A stretch of 64,000 nucleotides of DNA, from positions 1,275,914 to 1,339,913 of the forward strand of contig NZ_VTFS01000001.1 of NCBI RefSeq assembly GCF_009671245.1. The letters run 5' to 3'. The stretch is from Marinicella rhabdoformis (lineage in GTDB: Bacteria; Pseudomonadota; Gammaproteobacteria; Xanthomonadales; Marinicellaceae). The notes under the pieces are model-generated. The model did not search any database and was not told the DNA's origin. It was given only the letters and a program-made list of their open reading frames with translations. Position numbers and translations under genes: made by a program. Positions 1 through 8,849 of the stretch are shown one piece after another; positions within the stretch are counted from its first letter, which is position 1, and each line of letters starts with the position of its first letter.

Positions 1-1323
1 ACCACAGATAAACGTTATCTGTACCTGTCTGGTTGGATGATTGCCGCCTTGCGTTCTGAATTCGGCCCTTTACCAGACCAGTCAATGCATGAAAAAACCA
101 GCGTGCCAGCGTTAATCAAAGAATTGTATGACTTTTTAAAACAAGCTGATGCCAGAGAAATTCGCCAATTATTCGCAGCATTAGATGATGCCAAAGCAGC
201 AGGTGATGAAGTCGCAGTACAGCGCGTTCAAGACAGCATTGATAATTTTCAAACCCATGTGGTGCCGATCATTGCTGATATCGACGCTGGTTTTGGTAAC
301 GAAGAAGCGACCTATTTATTAGCCAAAAAAATGATTGAAGCCGGTGCTTGCGCCATTCAAATCGAAAACCAAGTATCAGATGAAAAACAATGTGGTCATC
401 AAGACGGTAAAGTGACTGTACCACATGCTGATTTCATCGCCAAAATCCGCGCCGTACGCTATGCTTTTTTGGAACTAGGCATTGATGACGGTGTGATTGT
501 AGCCCGCACCGATTCTTTGGGAGCAGGTTTAACCAAGCAAATCGCAGTCACAGAAAAGCCCGGAGATTTAGGTGATTTATATAACTCATATTTAGATTGT
601 GAAGAAATTTCAGCCGATGAAATGAACAACGGCGATGTGGTATTAAACCGCAATGGCCAATTGTTAAGACCTAAACGCTTGGCCAGCGGTTTGTTTCAAT
701 TCCGCGAAGGCACAGGAGAAGATCGCTGCGTACTTGACTGCATTACCAGCCTGCAAAATGGCGCTGACCTGCTGTGGATAGAAACATCCACACCACATGT
801 GGGCCAAATTGGTGGCATGGTCAAGCGCATCCGTGAGGTGGTCAAAGACGCCAAACTGGTATATAACAATTCACCGTCATTCAATTGGACACTCAACTTC
901 AGACAACAAGCTTATGACCTGATGGCTGAATCTGGCGAAGACGTCACAGCCTATGATCGCGCTGGTTTGATGGACGCCAAATACGATGACACTGCTTTGG
1001 CGGTCACTGCCGACAAAATGATCAAAGCTTTCCAGATGGATGGTGCCCAAGGTGCCGGTATTTTCCATCACTTGATCACCTTGCCCACCTACCACACCAC
1101 TGCTTTATCTACGGATCAATTGGCCAAAGGCTATTTCGGCGAAGAAGGCATGTTGGCATATGTCAAAGGTGTGCAGCGCAGAGAAATCCGTGAAGGCTTG
1201 GCTTGTGTTAAACACCAAGACATGGCCGGTTCGAACATCGGTGATGACCACAAAGAATACTTCTCTGGCGCAGCGGCCCTCAAAGCATCAGGAGAAGACA
1301 ACACCATGAACCAATTTGATTGA
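1..1323 (+). CDS. aceA: Isocitrate lyase, long form (5' end outside window)
   Basis: Isocitrate lyase cleaves isocitrate to glyoxylate and succinate, the first step of the glyoxylate shunt, in the cytosol. The open frame runs from base 1 with no stop, so the N-terminus lies outside the window; the ATG at 37 is internal, because the frame before it reads TDKRYLYLSGW. The visible 440 codons carry the active-site loop as K-Q-C-G-H at bases 385-399 (KKCGH in the short enzymes), flanked by typical text such as IIADIDAGFGN and GHQDGKVTVPH. The sequence matches the roughly 530-residue Pseudomonas-type enzyme rather than the 430-residue E. coli type. A strong terminator follows the stop. No malate synthase is visible in the window. 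Confidence 0.95.
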   Translation, partial: TTDKRYLYLSGWMIAALRSEFGPLPDQSMHEKTSVPALIKELYDFLKQADAREIRQLFAALDDAKAAGDEVAVQRVQDSIDNFQTHVVPIIADIDAGFGNEEATYLLAKKMIEAGACAIQIENQVSDEKQCGHQDGKVTVPHADFIAKIRAVRYAFLELGIDDGVIVARTDSLGAGLTKQIAVTEKPGDLGDLYNSYLDCEEISADEMNNGDVVLNRNGQLLRPKRLASGLFQFREGTGEDRCVLDCITSLQNGADLLWIETSTPHVGQIGGMVKRIREVVKDAKLVYNNSPSFNWTLNFRQQAYDLMAESGEDVTAYDRAGLMDAKYDDTALAVTADKMIKAFQMDGAQGAGIFHHLITLPTYHTTALSTDQLAKGYFGEEGMLAYVKGVQRREIREGLACVKHQDMAGSNIGDDHKEYFSGAAALKASGEDNTMNQFD

Positions 1324-1347
1324 TTTTTGATTTAAAGAAACGCAATC

Positions 1348-1380
1348 AATGAGCTGGCAGTTTGTGCCAGCTCATTTTTT
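1348..1380 (+). terminator. Rho-independent terminator after isocitrate lyase
   Basis: A perfect 12-bp stem (1348-1359 with 1365-1376) with a 5-base loop runs into a T tract. It lies 25 bases after the isocitrate lyase stop and separates it from the convergent efflux operon. Confidence 0.9.
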
Positions 1381-1434
1381 TACCTTACCTAAAACATGAA
1401 AACGTGGAAACATGACAGACTCAACACACCCACA

Positions 1435-4400
1435 CTAAGTTGCTTCAAGCTCACCTTCAGGCTCCTTTAACAAACCCATCAACAATGCCGGTAAAAAGGT
1501 CAGACTTAAGAAAGTTGAGACAAAGATTCCGCACATCACAATCAAGCCAACGCCGCGGTATAACTCGGTGCCTTCGCCGGGTAGCAGCACCAATGGCGCG
1601 AGGCCGAAGATGGTGGTGGCGGTGGACATCAAGATCGGTTTGAGGCGTTTTTCGACCGCGGCTCTGACGGCATTTTGGACAGTTTGGCCTTGTTCTAAAA
1701 AGCGCCTGGTTTGGTCGACAATCAAAATCGGGTTGTTAACCACTGTACCGAGCAAGATTAAAAAACCCAGCATGGTGATCATGTCAAACGGCTGGTAGCC
1801 GCCGAGTCCAATGCTGGTCAAGCCGGCATTGACTGCATTGATCACAATCAAGCCCAATAAACCACCGGCCATGCCCAAAGGCACGGTCGCTAAGATAAAC
1901 AAAGGATAGCGCCAATGGGTGAATATTGCCACCAGCAGTAAATAGATCAGCACAATAGCAATAGCAAAGTTACTGGACAAGGCATTTTGGGTGGCTTCCA
2001 ACTGATCGGCGGCACCACTGATACTGACATTGATGCCTTGGGCAATGCTGCCTTGTTGGTACAAAGCAGGCAACAAGTCATTACGCACCATGGCTTCTGC
2101 GGTTTCTAATGCCACATCGCGCGGTGGAATGATGTACACCGTTACCGTGCGGTTACCATCGACCCGGCGTACCGAATCACTGTTTTTGCTTTCAACCAAA
2201 TCTGCAATGGCATTCAAGGGAATCACACTGCCTTGTGGTGTCACCAAGGGTGATGAAGCCAGGTCTTCAATGGTTTGTTTATTACCGGCGTTGCTGAACA
2301 TGAAGATGTCCACTTTGTCATCGTTGAGGATAAATTCATCGACATAAGCACCATCACTGATGGCAGAAACGTTATAACCAAAATCTCGGTTACTGATGCC
2401 CAATTCTGCCAGTCTTTGCCAGCGTGGGCGAATTTCTATCAAAGGTTGGCTCAAGGTCAGTGAATTGGGATCTGAGTTTATTTGTGGCTTGTCGAACACA
2501 ATTTCAGCTTGGGAGTAAACCGCTTCCGCTGCTTGATAGAGGTCGTTCAAATCATTACCTGCCAAATCAACTGCAACCGCACGCGTGCCGCCATTGTTAC
2601 TTGAAATTATGGAACCGCGTGATGAAAAAGCCCGCATGTGCTCATAACTTCTGAATTTTTCAGTGATGGCATCCATCATGGCATTGATGTGTTGCGCATC
2701 TACTGGCGCACTTAATACCCAAATACTGCCTATCGAAACCCGCATGCTGTAATAGGCCAGTGGTGGCATATTGGTTTTACCGCTTTCAAAATCATCTGGC
2801 TTGGCATCAACAAATTCTTTGAAATAGCCACGCAGTTCGTCACCAATTTTTTCCATTTCCGACAAATTATAATTCGGTGGTGCAAACATCCTTGAAAAGG
2901 CTTTCGGCTCTTCACCTTCCGGCAAGTATTCTGCTGGCGGCATGAATACATAAGCACTTCCCAAAATAAATAATATAAAGGCAGCTGCTGTTATCCGCGC
3001 TTGTTTTTTACTGGCAGAAAAAACAGCCACCAAGCGCATCCAACGGCCACTGAGCTGTATGGACCTGCTGTTTTTATCGTCTTTGGCATTGGACTCTTTA
3101 CCGAAGTTGGCCATCGCCACAGGTACCACAAATATGGCCACCAACATCGAGGCAATGATGGCGCCAGAAATGGCAATGGCAATGTCTGAATACAGTTGAC
3201 CCGCTTCCTGGTCAATAAACAGAATCGGTGCAAACACCAGTATGGTGGTAGCCGTAGAGGCCAGCACGGCTGACCAAACATCAGAAACACCTTCAATCGC
3301 AGCTTTGAATCGACTGAGGCCTTTTTTCCGGTATTGCATGATTGATTCCAATACCACAATGGTGTTATCCACCGTCATGCCTATGGCAAAAGCCACGCCA
3401 GCCAGTGAAATCACATTGATGGTTCGACCAAAGGCCAACAAAGCCAGAAACGAAGCAATGGTACAAATCGGAATACCCATCACGCCTATCAGGGTTGAAC
3501 GCCCGGAACGCAGAAAGTAAAACATCACCAAAGTGGCTAAGATGGCGCCTAAACCCAAATTCACCCAGACATTTTGTAGTGAGTTTGATACATACTGCAC
3601 ATCGTCGCTGATCAACCTGAGTCTGAGGCCATTTTGTTTCAATAAGGTTTTATTCAGGTCTTCCACCAAGGGTAATAATGCCGTTTTTATGGCAATCACA
3701 TTCGACCCACTTTCTCGGCGCACGGACATCGATAAATTTCGCTCGCCATCTGAGTATGATTTGTCGCGGGTTTCAAAGTGATCCAGTGTAACTTCTGCTA
3801 TGTCTTTCAAATACAGGTTGGCGTTGTTTGTGCGGGTAATAATTAAATTTTCTAGTTCATCTAATTGTTCAAAACGACCCACCACCCGTAATAAATAACG
3901 GCTTTTTCCACTTTCCAAATCCCCAGCTGAAGCATCCGTGTTGCGTGCCCGAATGGCATCTCGCACCTGTGTCAAACTAACCCCTCTTTGTGCCAAGCGA
4001 GCGGCGTCTATTTTGATTTGAATTTGTCGTGCAGAACCACCACGCACATCCACTTGAGAAATGCCTTCAACACTTTCCATCCGGGGCCTGATGTAATCAT
4101 CAGCAAAATCGCGCAACATGTCCACGTCCAATTGCATCGGGTTTCCGGCTAACGGCGACAACCTGAAGTGCATGAAGGCATTACTCGAAAATGAACTTGA
4201 ATACAGCCGTGGCTGATCGACATTTTCTGGATAAGCGGGGACCTGGCTCAAAGCATTACTGACCCGAATCAATGCTTCGTTGGCATCCACCCCAAAAGGG
4301 AATTCCAGCTCAATTCTAGATGAACCCATTTCGGCAGAAGACACCATCCGTTTTAAATTGGGTAAACTGCGCAGGTATCGCTCTTGCTCAATCAGTATTT

Positions 4401-4578
4401 CTTTTTCAACGTCCTGCGGGGTGGCACCCGACCACCCAGTTTGCACAGTGATGGTCCTGACTTCTAAATCTGGAATCATTTGTATGGGAATGTTAACCGA
4501 CGCCACGATGCCCATGATGCAGGTAATCAGCACCACCACAGTGACAAGAATACCGCGCCTGACCGTTGACTCAATCAT
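1435..4578 (-). CDS. RND-family efflux permease (AcrB/MexB-like)
   Basis: This is an inner-membrane proton-driven exporter that would work in a tripartite pump. At 1047 residues it has the family length. It shows an N-terminal membrane segment (TVRRGILVTVVVLITCIMG), a large periplasmic loop, a central block of membrane helices including the TM4-like text GMAFAIGMTVDN, where one acidic residue and an Asn sit in the place of the usual Asp pair, a second periplasmic loop, and a C-terminal helix block ending near LKEPEGELEAT. Its start overlaps the adaptor gene by 8 bases, so the two are co-translated. No TolC-type outer-membrane channel is in the window. The substrate cannot be told from the sequence. 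Confidence 0.93.
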   Translation of the reverse strand: MIESTVRRGILVTVVVLITCIMGIVASVNIPIQMIPDLEVRTITVQTGWSGATPQDVEKEILIEQERYLRSLPNLKRMVSSAEMGSSRIELEFPFGVDANEALIRVSNALSQVPAYPENVDQPRLYSSSFSSNAFMHFRLSPLAGNPMQLDVDMLRDFADDYIRPRMESVEGISQVDVRGGSARQIQIKIDAARLAQRGVSLTQVRDAIRARNTDASAGDLESGKSRYLLRVVGRFEQLDELENLIITRTNNANLYLKDIAEVTLDHFETRDKSYSDGERNLSMSVRRESGSNVIAIKTALLPLVEDLNKTLLKQNGLRLRLISDDVQYVSNSLQNVWVNLGLGAILATLVMFYFLRSGRSTLIGVMGIPICTIASFLALLAFGRTINVISLAGVAFAIGMTVDNTIVVLESIMQYRKKGLSRFKAAIEGVSDVWSAVLASTATTILVFAPILFIDQEAGQLYSDIAIAISGAIIASMLVAIFVVPVAMANFGKESNAKDDKNSRSIQLSGRWMRLVAVFSASKKQARITAAAFILFILGSAYVFMPPAEYLPEGEEPKAFSRMFAPPNYNLSEMEKIGDELRGYFKEFVDAKPDDFESGKTNMPPLAYYSMRVSIGSIWVLSAPVDAQHINAMMDAITEKFRSYEHMRAFSSRGSIISSNNGGTRAVAVDLAGNDLNDLYQAAEAVYSQAEIVFDKPQINSDPNSLTLSQPLIEIRPRWQRLAELGISNRDFGYNVSAISDGAYVDEFILNDDKVDIFMFSNAGNKQTIEDLASSPLVTPQGSVIPLNAIADLVESKNSDSVRRVDGNRTVTVYIIPPRDVALETAEAMVRNDLLPALYQQGSIAQGINVSISGAADQLEATQNALSSNFAIAIVLIYLLLVAIFTHWRYPLFILATVPLGMAGGLLGLIVINAVNAGLTSIGLGGYQPFDMITMLGFLILLGTVVNNPILIVDQTRRFLEQGQTVQNAVRAAVEKRLKPILMSTATTIFGLAPLVLLPGEGTELYRGVGLIVMCGIFVSTFLSLTFLPALLMGLLKEPEGELEAT

Positions 4579-5704
4579 CTTCGCTTCCGCTTATCACGTT
4601 CACAGTCACTGGCATACCTTCTTGCAAAAGCTCAACAGCAGTGATGATATAGGCTTGATCGGCAGGCAGATTATAAACAGCCACTTTATCATCTGGTAAA
4701 GTTGTGTAGCTGGTCACAATGCGTTTAGCGGTGTTATTTTCAACCACAAATACACTGCTGCCACCATCAGGATGCTGCTTAATGGCATAGCGTGGTAGAA
4801 CAAAAGCAACTTGGTCACCATCAGGCAACGCAATTTCTGCTCGAGCGGACATCCCAGCCACTAAATTTTGACTGTCAGGTAAATCAATTTGAGCAGTAAA
4901 AGTACGGGTTGTTGAGTCAGACACAGGTACCAAACGGCTTAATTTAGCAGCAAAAGGTGCTGAACCTGCAGCATCAGGTATGACTTTAATTGAGACCTCT
5001 GCATGTGTAATCAATCGACTGTAATATTGCTGGGGAATCGCCACCACCAACCTCAAGTCATTTTGCGCCACCAGCGTCAATACCGCCGTTTGTGGGGTAA
5101 CCCACTCGCCCACATCGACATTCCTTTGTCCAATAACACCATCAAAAGGTGCCAACAAACGGTGTCGTTTTAAACGCTCTTGCTGTAAATTTAAACTGGC
5201 TATGACCCTGGCCAACTCTGCTTCTGTACTGGCTACCATGGAAGCACGTTCATCAATCAAGGTTTTTGCCACCATGTTTTTTTCAGACAACCTTTGCGCT
5301 TCTGCATACAATCGCTTGCTTTCTTGCCTGTCAACTTCGGCCACTTCAACCTCTGCCAAGGCACCCTGAACTTCCAACTCCATCAATTTGCTGTTCAAGC
5401 TCAGCAGCACTTGCCCTTGGGTGACGTTGTCTCCAACCTCTACATTCAATGCCGCAACCAAACCTGATTCCAGTGGTGCCAGGCGTGCATTTTGTTTCGC
5501 TTCAACGGTGCCTGTTAATACAATATTTTGTCCGCTTCCAAGTGGTTGTGGGTATATAGCATCCACCTTAATGGGATCTTGTGCCATGGCAACGGAGCAC
5601 CCAATAATTAAAGCTGTACAACTTAAAAGCAGTGATTTCAACGCGGCATGGGTGGTTTTGTTGATGTTACAAACATTGGCTGCGATGGAATTCGATTTAA
5701 ACAT
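4571..5704 (-). CDS. RND efflux periplasmic adaptor (membrane fusion protein)
   Basis: This protein bridges the RND permease to an outer-membrane channel. The 377 residues begin with an unusually long leader of about 42 residues; ALIIGCSVAMA could be cut by signal peptidase I after AMA, or serve as a lipobox around the Cys of LIIGC. After this come the lipoyl/barrel-sandwich half (GTVEAKQNARLAPLESG), an alpha-hairpin rich in Glu/Ala, the second lipoyl half (HRLLAPFDGVIGQRNVDVGE) and a beta-barrel plus membrane-proximal domain. The start codon is ATG preceded by AGAGGTAAT. It is the first gene of a two-gene operon with the downstream permease, with which it overlaps by 8 bases. Confidence 0.92.
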   Translation of the reverse strand: MFKSNSIAANVCNINKTTHAALKSLLLSCTALIIGCSVAMAQDPIKVDAIYPQPLGSGQNIVLTGTVEAKQNARLAPLESGLVAALNVEVGDNVTQGQVLLSLNSKLMELEVQGALAEVEVAEVDRQESKRLYAEAQRLSEKNMVAKTLIDERASMVASTEAELARVIASLNLQQERLKRHRLLAPFDGVIGQRNVDVGEWVTPQTAVLTLVAQNDLRLVVAIPQQYYSRLITHAEVSIKVIPDAAGSAPFAAKLSRLVPVSDSTTRTFTAQIDLPDSQNLVAGMSARAEIALPDGDQVAFVLPRYAIKQHPDGGSSVFVVENNTAKRIVTSYTTLPDDKVAVYNLPADQAYIITAVELLQEGMPVTVNVISGSEDD

Positions 5705-5820
5705 ATTACCTCTGTGGTCAAAATAAAATCAGTAAGTGATGTGGGTTAAATTCAATTTTATACAATTCTAACAGAAATCAATTTATTCAACTGGCCGCTT
5801 TAAATTTTGTTGAGCTTAAT

Positions 5821-5829
5821 TGTTATAAT
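5821..5829 (+). promoter_or_regulatory. Possible extended -10 promoter for the DUF885 gene
   Basis: TGTTATAAT matches the extended -10 pattern TGnTATAAT exactly and lies 82 bases before the ATG at 5912. No good -35 box is found at 16-18 bases, which is tolerable for extended -10 promoters. Confidence 0.45.
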
Positions 5830-5911
5830 GTCAGAAAACCAATAACCCATGTAACTATAAACCCATTCGACCGTTTCTCACTTTTTAACCCCATATAAGG
5901 ACTTTTTCACT

Positions 5912-7708
5912 ATGTCAAAACTTTGGAAATTCATCAAACGCAGCATTCAATTGGCGCTGTTGGTATTGGTGGTCTTTTTGGTCAACCTGATTTGGTTCAG
6001 ACCGTTCTCTATCAACCATTTCTACGACAAAATCTTTTTAGAGTTTGCCTGGAACAGCCCCGAAACATTAACCAGTATTGGCATGGGTTTCAAGAATGAT
6101 CAACTAGACGATAATTCCTTCGCCGCTGATGAAGAAAGTTTGGCGCTGCTACAAAAAGATTATCAGCAATTACTGGCCTATGATCGCGAAGACTTAACTG
6201 GCCAAACCGCTTTGTCATATGACATCTTGAAATTCTTCCTTGAAGATTCTTTATCTGGTTTGAAATACAAGTACCATGGCTACAGCGTGACACAACGCGG
6301 CGGCAGTTACCAATCGGTGGTTAACTTCATGACCAGCACACATGAAATTGAAGACCAAGGTGATGCCGAAGACTACTTGTCGCGCGTTTCTCAAATCGGC
6401 AACAAGTTTGACAACACCTTGGCTTATGTCAAAAAAGAAAAAGAAATGGGCATTTTACCGCCACGCTTTGTCATCACTAAAATCATCGAAAACCTGCATA
6501 ACTTACGCGATCCTGCGGTTAACGAGCACCCTTTGGTGGTTGACTTCAATAAAAAAGTCGATGCTTTGACTGAAGTGGAATCCAACGAAAAAGATGCTTT
6601 GAAAGCCCAAATGCTGGATCACATGAATGACGTTGTCTTGCCTGCTTATGACCGTTATTTGGCCTTGTTTAATGAACTAAAAACAGTCGCCACAGATGAT
6701 GCTGGCGTTTGGAAACTGCCTGATGGCGAGGCTTATTACCAAAGTCGCATCAAAGCCATGACCACCACAGACTACACTGCCGCTGAGTTGCATGCTGTTG
6801 GTTTGTCAGAAGTTGAGCGCATCGTCGGCGAAATGGATGGTATATTAAACGAACAGGGTCGAACTGAAGGCACTGTCGGTGAACGCATGTTGGCTTTGAA
6901 TGAAGATCCCGAGTTCCTATATCCTGACACGGACGCAGGCCGAGAACAAATCCTCAAAGACTATGAAACCATGATCAATGAGATCGATGCCGACATGGAG
7001 AAAGTCTTCGCCGTTCGCCCCAAAGCTGGCGTGGTGGTCAAGCGCGTCCCAGAATACCGACAAAAAACAGCTTCAGGCGGTTCATACTCAGCACCTTCGC
7101 CTGATGGGTCCAGACCCGGTATTTTCTACGCCAATTTATATGACATCAAAGCCACACCCAAGTGGGGCATGAAAACATTGGCCTACCACGAAGCCGTACC
7201 TGGACATCATTTCCAAATCGCCATCAAGACCGAATTAGAAGGCTTACCGATGTTCAGGAACTTCATCGGCTTCACCGCTTATTCTGAAGGCTGGGCGCTT
7301 TATGCTGAAAGACTGGCTTGGGAACAAGGTTTTCAAGAAGAGCCGTTCAATAACTTAGGCCGCTTACAAGCCGAATTACTGCGCGCCGTGCGCTTGGTCG
7401 TAGATACCGGTATACACTACAAACGCTGGACAAGAGAACAAGCCATCGATTACATGGCATCCACCACCGGCATGGCCATGACCGATGTTGAATCTGAAAT
7501 CGAACGCTACATCGTCTGGCCCGGACAAGCCTTAGCCTATAAAGTCGGCATGTTGAAAATCATGGAACTGCGCGAAAAAGCCGAAACTGAATTAGGCGAT
7601 GCCTACGACATCCGCGAATTCCACGACGTGGTACTGAAAAACGGCGCCGTCCCCATGACTATACTTGAACGCTTGGTTGATGAGTATATTGCTGAAAAGA
7701 AAGCTTAA
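5912..7708 (+). CDS. DUF885 family metallopeptidase-like protein, membrane anchored
   Basis: The 598-residue protein has an N-terminal membrane anchor (residues about 12-30, LALLVLVVFLVNLIW) and then a long helical periplasmic domain of the DUF885 family. It carries the family hallmark H-E-A-V-P-G-H-H at residues 426-433, which resembles a zinc-binding motif, and a downstream Glu-rich stretch (FTAYSEGWALYAERL) typical of the same fold. Characterised members of this family are few, so peptidase activity is inferred from the motif. The start is supported by AAGGA about 12 bases upstream. It is a single-gene unit. Confidence 0.88.
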   Translation: MSKLWKFIKRSIQLALLVLVVFLVNLIWFRPFSINHFYDKIFLEFAWNSPETLTSIGMGFKNDQLDDNSFAADEESLALLQKDYQQLLAYDREDLTGQTALSYDILKFFLEDSLSGLKYKYHGYSVTQRGGSYQSVVNFMTSTHEIEDQGDAEDYLSRVSQIGNKFDNTLAYVKKEKEMGILPPRFVITKIIENLHNLRDPAVNEHPLVVDFNKKVDALTEVESNEKDALKAQMLDHMNDVVLPAYDRYLALFNELKTVATDDAGVWKLPDGEAYYQSRIKAMTTTDYTAAELHAVGLSEVERIVGEMDGILNEQGRTEGTVGERMLALNEDPEFLYPDTDAGREQILKDYETMINEIDADMEKVFAVRPKAGVVVKRVPEYRQKTASGGSYSAPSPDGSRPGIFYANLYDIKATPKWGMKTLAYHEAVPGHHFQIAIKTELEGLPMFRNFIGFTAYSEGWALYAERLAWEQGFQEEPFNNLGRLQAELLRAVRLVVDTGIHYKRWTREQAIDYMASTTGMAMTDVESEIERYIVWPGQALAYKVGMLKIMELREKAETELGDAYDIREFHDVVLKNGAVPMTILERLVDEYIAEKKA

Positions 7709-7723
7709 GGTTTTGAAATGCTT

Positions 7724-7749
7724 ACACAAGTCGCGAAAGCGGCTTGTGT
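7724..7749. other. Stem-loop at the edge of the accessory island
   Basis: An 11-bp stem with one G-T pair closes a GAAA loop, 15 bases after the DUF885 stop. There is no T tract, so it is a weak terminator candidate. Read on the minus strand it could be the remnant of an attC hairpin for the neighbouring small gene, but recognisable R-boxes are missing. Confidence 0.4.
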
Positions 7750-7836
7750 GAACGCCTCGTTAATAGCCGCGCATTAAATGTTTGGTAGAAACACGCCATT
7801 TTAAGCGCGTCCTTTTTAAACGTTTTGTAATGTTTT

Positions 7837-8199
7837 TCAGTATTCCTCACCTTCATCTCCTATTATCTTTGCGTTTAGTAATACAGCTATTTTTTTAGCC
7901 TTTTTAACTGTGGATTTGTCATAGCTGAAAGATACAGTGCCATTTGAGAAAGTGAAGTAGAATTTCTTTTTTAATACTGGAGTTGTCCAAACGCAGCTAT
8001 TCGGTGTATCAACTTCAATAAGCTCACCTGTTTTCGGATTTTTAGCAACAAAAGTGTCTTGGACAGTTAACGAGTTATCTCTTTCACAAATGGTGAGCCA
8101 CTCTAACTCTGATATTTTTTGTTCACGCTCAATATGTAGACTGTAACCTGCCATAGCTTTCCAACTTAATAAAAGTGAGAGTATTAAAAACTTCTTCAT
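7837..8199 (-). CDS. Small secreted protein of unknown function, possibly cassette-borne
   Basis: I do not recognise this protein. The 120 residues start with a clear signal peptide (MKKFLILSLLLSWKAMAG) followed by a mature domain with Cys at two positions (TICERD and NSCVWTT) and a C-terminal basic/acidic segment. The ATG at 8199 is preferred over a start ten codons upstream, because the longer version would put charged residues before the signal peptide and would begin inside the attC site. Its start lies 13 bases after the attC boundary, the usual layout of an integron cassette gene. No second attC is recognisable after its stop, so it may instead be resident DNA next to the cassette. Confidence 0.6.
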   Translation of the reverse strand: MKKFLILSLLLSWKAMAGYSLHIEREQKISELEWLTICERDNSLTVQDTFVAKNPKTGELIEVDTPNSCVWTTPVLKKKFYFTFSNGTVSFSYDKSTVKKAKKIAVLLNAKIIGDEGEEY

Positions 8200-8211
8200 A
8201 GCTTTAGAACA

Positions 8212-8289
8212 ACATAACGCCCGGCTCACGCGCCGGTTTGGAGCCGCGAAGCGGCGGAAAAGCGGTCGCCGTGCAGCCGATTGTTAGGC
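8212..8289 (-). other. Integron attC recombination site
   Basis: Read on the minus strand the site begins GCCTAAC (R'' box, fits RYYYAAC) at 8289 and ends GCGTTATG (R' box, core GTT) at 8218-8212. Between them the arms CGGCT-G-CACG and CGTG-AGCCG pair with one extrahelical G, as expected of an L''/L' stem, and the top is GC-rich (CCGCCGCTTCGCGG). The TAA stop of the FMN reductase gene lies inside the R'' box, a classic cassette arrangement. The length of 78 bases is within the attC range. The structure was assigned by eye. Confidence 0.8.
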
Positions 8290-8848
8290 TTGGCCGCCAC
8301 TATTCTGGATCGCTGCTTCAAATTTGCTCAAAAACGTCGAAATTTGCGACTCATACTCCGGAACCGCAACGAATTCTTCGATTTCTTCTGGGGACTTTCC
8401 GATAAGAGGGATACGCAAAAACATGTCTTCCAGAAAATTATCGCTGACTGTGGAAAGCACTACCCTTAGAGAAGCGAGCATATCGTCACCACGGTGAGAA
8501 GCATGTACTAAAGCTATGGGTTTGCCTATAACTTCGAAACGAGAAACCATCCAATCAATGGCATTTTTGAGGCCACCCGGAATGGATCGGACGTACTCTG
8601 GACTCGATATAATAATGCCGTCCACAGCAGAAACCGTTCCCATAAATTCGCGCACCGCCACTGGTGTTGCCTCATCTTCAGAGTCTGGAGAAAAAACGGG
8701 CAGCAAATCTAGCCTATGAAAAACAGACAACTCGATGCCATCCGGAGTGAGGCTCTTCATAGCCCTCAGTAAAGCCGTATTGGTGGATGCTTCTCGGGCG
8801 CTTCCGGAGATGGCTAGTATTCTCATGTTGTCCTCTTTTTTAGCCTAA
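8218..8848 (-). mobile_element. Integron-type gene cassette carrying an FMN reductase gene
   Basis: The cassette runs from a core site GTTAGGC (minus strand, 8849-8843), through a 5' leader of about 22 bases, an AGAGGA ribosome site and one gene, to the attC at 8289-8212. It is about 631 bases between the two recombination points. The 10-mer ATTGTTAGGC at 8280-8289 recurs inverted at 8843-8852, as expected from matching core boxes. No integron integrase is in the window, and the upstream boundary is AT-rich with no attC-like hairpin. It is therefore either the first cassette at a degraded attI or a single cassette inserted at a secondary site. Confidence 0.7.
8284..8826 (-). CDS. NAD(P)H-dependent FMN reductase, cassette gene
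   Basis: This is a flavodoxin-fold reductase that transfers electrons from NAD(P)H to flavin, quinone or azo substrates in the cytosol. The 180 residues show the FMN phosphate loop GSAREASTN (residues 8-16), the second flavin contact SPEYVRSIPGGLKNAIDW, and the C-terminal helix typical of the family. The start has AGAGGA five bases upstream. The gene fills an integron cassette, and its stop codon is embedded in the attC R'' box. Its codons are visibly richer in G and C at third positions than its neighbours, consistent with horizontal transfer. The physiological substrate is unknown. Confidence 0.9.
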   Translation of the reverse strand: MRILAISGSAREASTNTALLRAMKSLTPDGIELSVFHRLDLLPVFSPDSEDEATPVAVREFMGTVSAVDGIIISSPEYVRSIPGGLKNAIDWMVSRFEVIGKPIALVHASHRGDDMLASLRVVLSTVSDNFLEDMFLRIPLIGKSPEEIEEFVAVPEYESQISTFLSKFEAAIQNSGGQA

Positions 8849-8849
8849 C
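8843..8849 (-). other. Cassette boundary core site (GTTAGGC)
   Basis: GTTAGGC on the minus strand fits the integron core GTTRRRY. It lies 17 bases before the FMN reductase start and marks the 5' end of the cassette. The flanking DNA beyond it is AT-rich and has no palindrome, so it is not a full attC. Confidence 0.6.

Noticed and set aside
1435-5704. A complete tripartite efflux operon
   Set aside because: Permease and adaptor are present, but no TolC-type channel gene lies on either side.
7709-7836. A second attC for the small gene at 7837-8199
   Set aside because: A hairpin is present, but no RYYYAAC/GTTRRRY pair could be placed around it.
8281-8469. Plus-strand 62-codon frame inside the FMN reductase gene
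   Set aside because: It is antisense to a clearly recognised gene with good motifs and lacks a ribosome site.
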